A stretch of 6,845 nt of DNA from Methanothrix sp. (GTDB lineage Archaea > Halobacteriota > Methanosarcinia > Methanotrichales > Methanotrichaceae). Below the pieces are notes generated by a model that was not told the origin of the DNA, made no database searches, and saw nothing but the letters and a program-made list of their open reading frames with translations. The DNA is taken from assembly GCA_028688535.1 (NCBI GenBank), contig JAQTXY010000105.1:1-6845 (forward strand), written 5' to 3'. How positions within the stretch are numbered: the stretch's first letter is position 1; each line of letters begins with the position of its first letter. Both the position numbers and the translations under genes were made by a program. Of this stretch, positions 5,349-6,845 are shown piece after piece.

Positions 5349-6491
5349 ATGACAAAAGGCGTTTGTTTAGCAGTATTAATGCTGCTAATAGGCAGTTGCT
5401 TGATGCTGCCCGCATCATCCCAGGAACAAGTATCCCAAACTGTTTACGTCTATGATGGTGATTTCAACGGCACGCTCCTCTCGGGCGTGCAGGTTGTCGG
5501 TCAGGATGCTACAGGAAAAAGTTTTAGCGGGATTACAGACTCAAATGGTGTTGCAGTTGTCAGCGGACAACCGGGAACCTGGCTGTTCGTATTTATAAAA
5601 GACGGCTATGAGACTCTCGATTTGAGTTATAATGTAACCGAGACTGACGAAGGCGCAGTTTATCTGGTAAAGTCAAATCAGCTCACCGGGCAAATTGCTC
5701 CCTCTCTTAACAATCAGCAACCAGAGGCAATATCGGAGGCTAATACGGATTATCAAACGCAGTTAGAGACTAATGCATCATCTTTGGATCAAGTCTCCCA
5801 GACGGTCTACGTCTATGATGGAGATTTTAACGGCACGCTCCTATCGGATGTACAGGTTTCCGGTCAGGATGCGGCAGGAAAAAGTTTTAGTGGGATTACA
5901 GATTCGAATGGTGTCGCAATTGTCAGTGGACAGCCGGGAACCTGGCAGTTCGAATTCGCAAAAGTGGGCTATGAGACGGTTAAATTGAGCTATAATGTAA
6001 CCGAGACCGGAGAAGGTGCTGTATATCTGGTAAGGTCAAGTCAGCTCACCGGGCAAATTGCTCCCTCTCTTAACAATCAGCAATCAGAGGCGATATCGAA
6101 GGATAATACCGCATATCAAACGCAAGTACAAAACTCAAAGGTTTCGCAAGAGACCGAGATCAATGAACCTGAAACAGCGTCTGCAGAATACTGGCTTGAA
6201 AATGGCAATGTCCTCTATGGACAGGGCAGATATGATGAAGCAGCAAAGTCCTATGATCGGTGCATATTGCTCAATCCACAACTCGAAGCTGCCTGGTTCA
6301 ATAAAGGTAACGCTCTTTACATGCAGGGCGATTATGACAATGCCCTTTCAGCATTCGATAAAGCTATCGAGATTAACCCGCAAGATGCAAATACATGGAT
6401 CTGCCGGGGATTAACTCTCAAGAAGCTGGGTCGTACCTTGGAAGCGAATGCGGCGTTTATGCAGGCTAAACAACTGGGGTATACTGGCTAA
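5349..6491 (+). CDS. Secreted protein with two Ig-like/carboxypeptidase-regulatory-like domains and three TPRs
   Basis: A 380-aa exported protein. Residues 1-24 form a signal peptide, with likely cleavage after PASS; IGSC17 fits a lipobox loosely, so lipid anchoring is possible. Two near-identical domains follow at 27-138 and 148-259 (95 of 112 residues identical). Each has the beta-rich pattern VYVYDGDFNGTLLS..V.V.GQDA.GKSFSGITDSNGVA, which resembles carboxypeptidase-regulatory or PEGA-type surface domains: a strand pair, a T/D-x-NG-turn, then GYET..LSYNVTET. A Gln/Asn/Ser-rich linker follows. The C-terminus (about 279-380) is three TPR units of 34 residues, with the typical N-G-LY-GRYDEAAKSYD and INP signatures, for protein-protein contacts. 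The start is ATG 5349 with GGGAG 9 nt upstream. Likely role: an envelope adhesion or assembly protein (inference). NVT sequons could be glycosylated. The gene ends 113 bp before a convergent gene. Confidence 0.88.
   Translation: MTKGVCLAVLMLLIGSCLMLPASSQEQVSQTVYVYDGDFNGTLLSGVQVVGQDATGKSFSGITDSNGVAVVSGQPGTWLFVFIKDGYETLDLSYNVTETDEGAVYLVKSNQLTGQIAPSLNNQQPEAISEANTDYQTQLETNASSLDQVSQTVYVYDGDFNGTLLSDVQVSGQDAAGKSFSGITDSNGVAIVSGQPGTWQFEFAKVGYETVKLSYNVTETGEGAVYLVRSSQLTGQIAPSLNNQQSEAISKDNTAYQTQVQNSKVSQETEINEPETASAEYWLENGNVLYGQGRYDEAAKSYDRCILLNPQLEAAWFNKGNALYMQGDYDNALSAFDKAIEINPQDANTWICRGLTLKKLGRTLEANAAFMQAKQLGYTG
5427..5762 (+). repeat. First copy of a 112-codon domain duplication
   Basis: Encodes residues 27-138. 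It matches 5790-6125 without gaps: 95 of 112 residues are identical, and many codons differ only at synonymous sites. The copies start 363 bp apart. The substitutions cluster where the beta strands alternate (for example LFVFIKD against QFEFAKV). Confidence 0.92.
5790..6125 (+). repeat. Second copy of the 112-codon domain duplication
   Basis: Encodes residues 148-259, the partner of 5427-5762. The stretch ending each domain (CTCACCGGGCAAATTGCTCC and the bases just after it) is unchanged between the copies, which suggests fairly recent duplication or gene conversion. Confidence 0.92.
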
Positions 6492-6520
6492 TATCTGTGA
6501 ACGGTTAATCATTCTTCGTG

Positions 6521-6575
6521 GCTTCACGCCTTCGCCTGAGATTTAGCATGGTTTTTTCATGCGAGGGCGTGAGAG
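6521..6575. terminator. Hairpin between convergent genes, likely bidirectional terminator
   Basis: CACGCCTTCGC (6525-6535) pairs with GCGAGGGCGTG (6561-6571), 11 pairs including one G-U on the plus-strand RNA. Inside lies a second, competing hairpin GCATG-GTTTTTT-CATGC (6546-6562) whose loop carries six T residues. The element sits in the 113-bp gap between the TPR gene (stop 6491) and the convergent acetyltransferase gene (stop 6605). A shared terminator or 3'-end stabiliser is the simplest reading. Confidence 0.6.
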
Positions 6576-6604
6576 CAAGTCTACGAGCAAAGAATATGGA
6601 ATTT

Positions 6605-6845
6605 CTATCCCAGTTCAAAGCTAGTTACACCGTAGATCCGCTCCATCGGTAGGCAGGGTTCTTCCTTGGAGTACATGCGTACTGTCTCGAAGACGGGATG
6701 CATATGGTGGCCCTCGGCCAGGTCCAGAGCAGCAGAGTTTGGAAGGGGTGTATCCAGGAATACAGGTGCACCCTGTGGAGCATGGCCGCAGAGAGCTTGA
6801 AACAGAGATTCAGCTACGTCCTCATCATCGGCAAAAAGCGGCCCG
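6605..6845 (-). CDS. GNAT-family N-acetyltransferase, C-terminal part (partial at right edge)
   Basis: The last 79 residues of a protein whose start lies beyond the window; TAG is at 6607-6605. Seen: GPLFADDEDVAESLFQAL, then GAPVFLDTPLPNSAALDLAE, HPVFETVRMYSKE and the end ERIYGVTSFELG. This order, with the PVFET.RMY block and a final R-(I/V)-(Y/F)-G-V-T-(S/T)-FELG, is what I know from the C-terminal domain of YitH/YitI-like GNAT proteins (Acetyltransf_18 type), which carry a GNAT fold in each half. The acetyl-CoA-binding N-terminal half is outside the window, so substrate and activity cannot be judged. The reading frame is open and free of stops to base 6845. It is convergent with the TPR gene and nothing suggests a functional link. 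Confidence 0.85.
   Translation of the reverse strand, partial: GPLFADDEDVAESLFQALCGHAPQGAPVFLDTPLPNSAALDLAEGHHMHPVFETVRMYSKEEPCLPMERIYGVTSFELG

Noticed and set aside
5349..5420. Firm lipoprotein call for the TPR protein, and likewise for the repeat protein at 4765
   Set aside because: IGSC17 and VAAC14 fit a lipobox loosely, but hydrophobic residues continue after each Cys and ordinary cleavage sites (PASS, PALS) follow.
1..6845. tRNA, rRNA, insertion sequence, integrase or attachment-site features
   Set aside because: No cloverleaf, rRNA segment, transposase-like coding region or terminal inverted repeats with target duplications were seen on either strand.

Overview
The window looks like chromosomal DNA of a methanogenic archaeon, most plausibly a Methanothrix (Methanosaeta)-like member of the Methanosarcinales. 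This is an inference: the cues are archaeal TATA-like boxes upstream of several genes, ribosome binding sites of the GGAG / GTGAT type, moderate GC content, and a gene mix (PAS-rich signalling protein, secreted TPR protein) typical of that group. No rRNA or tRNA gene fixes the taxonomy, and an anaerobic bacterium is not excluded.

Left part (1-2629, all minus strand): a compact three-gene operon that encodes a complete partner-switching module. It contains a triple-PAS, SpoIIE/RsbU-type PP2C phosphatase (2629-668), a STAS-domain anti-sigma-antagonist-like protein (661-317), and an RsbW/SpoIIAB-like HATPase protein kinase (293 to beyond the left edge). In bacteria the kinase phosphorylates the STAS protein, the phosphatase reverses this in response to a signal, and the free kinase binds a target, classically a sigma factor. 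Archaea have no sigma factors, so if the host is archaeal the output is unknown.

Middle (2630-4764): a 117-bp divergent promoter region separates the operon from a 569-aa plus-strand protein. That protein has a complete-looking metallo-beta-lactamase active site at its N-terminus and a helical plus degenerate HATPase-like C-terminus resembling a dead histidine kinase. Its position and architecture make it a candidate sensor or partner for the operon. A possible 22-codon small ORF and about 300 bp of mostly non-coding DNA with a good TATA box follow.

Right part (4765-6845): two secreted or surface proteins on the plus strand. The first is a 152-aa Met/Gly/Cys-containing protein built on 25-residue repeats, two of which are identical at the DNA level. 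The second is a 380-aa protein with two 85%-identical Ig-like/carboxypeptidase-regulatory-like domains followed by three TPRs. A strong hairpin separates it from a convergent gene encoding the C-terminal part of a GNAT acetyltransferase that runs off the right edge.

The strongest candidate for an undescribed system is the divergent locus 1-4456: a partner-switch operon plus a metallo-beta-lactamase/pseudokinase fusion.
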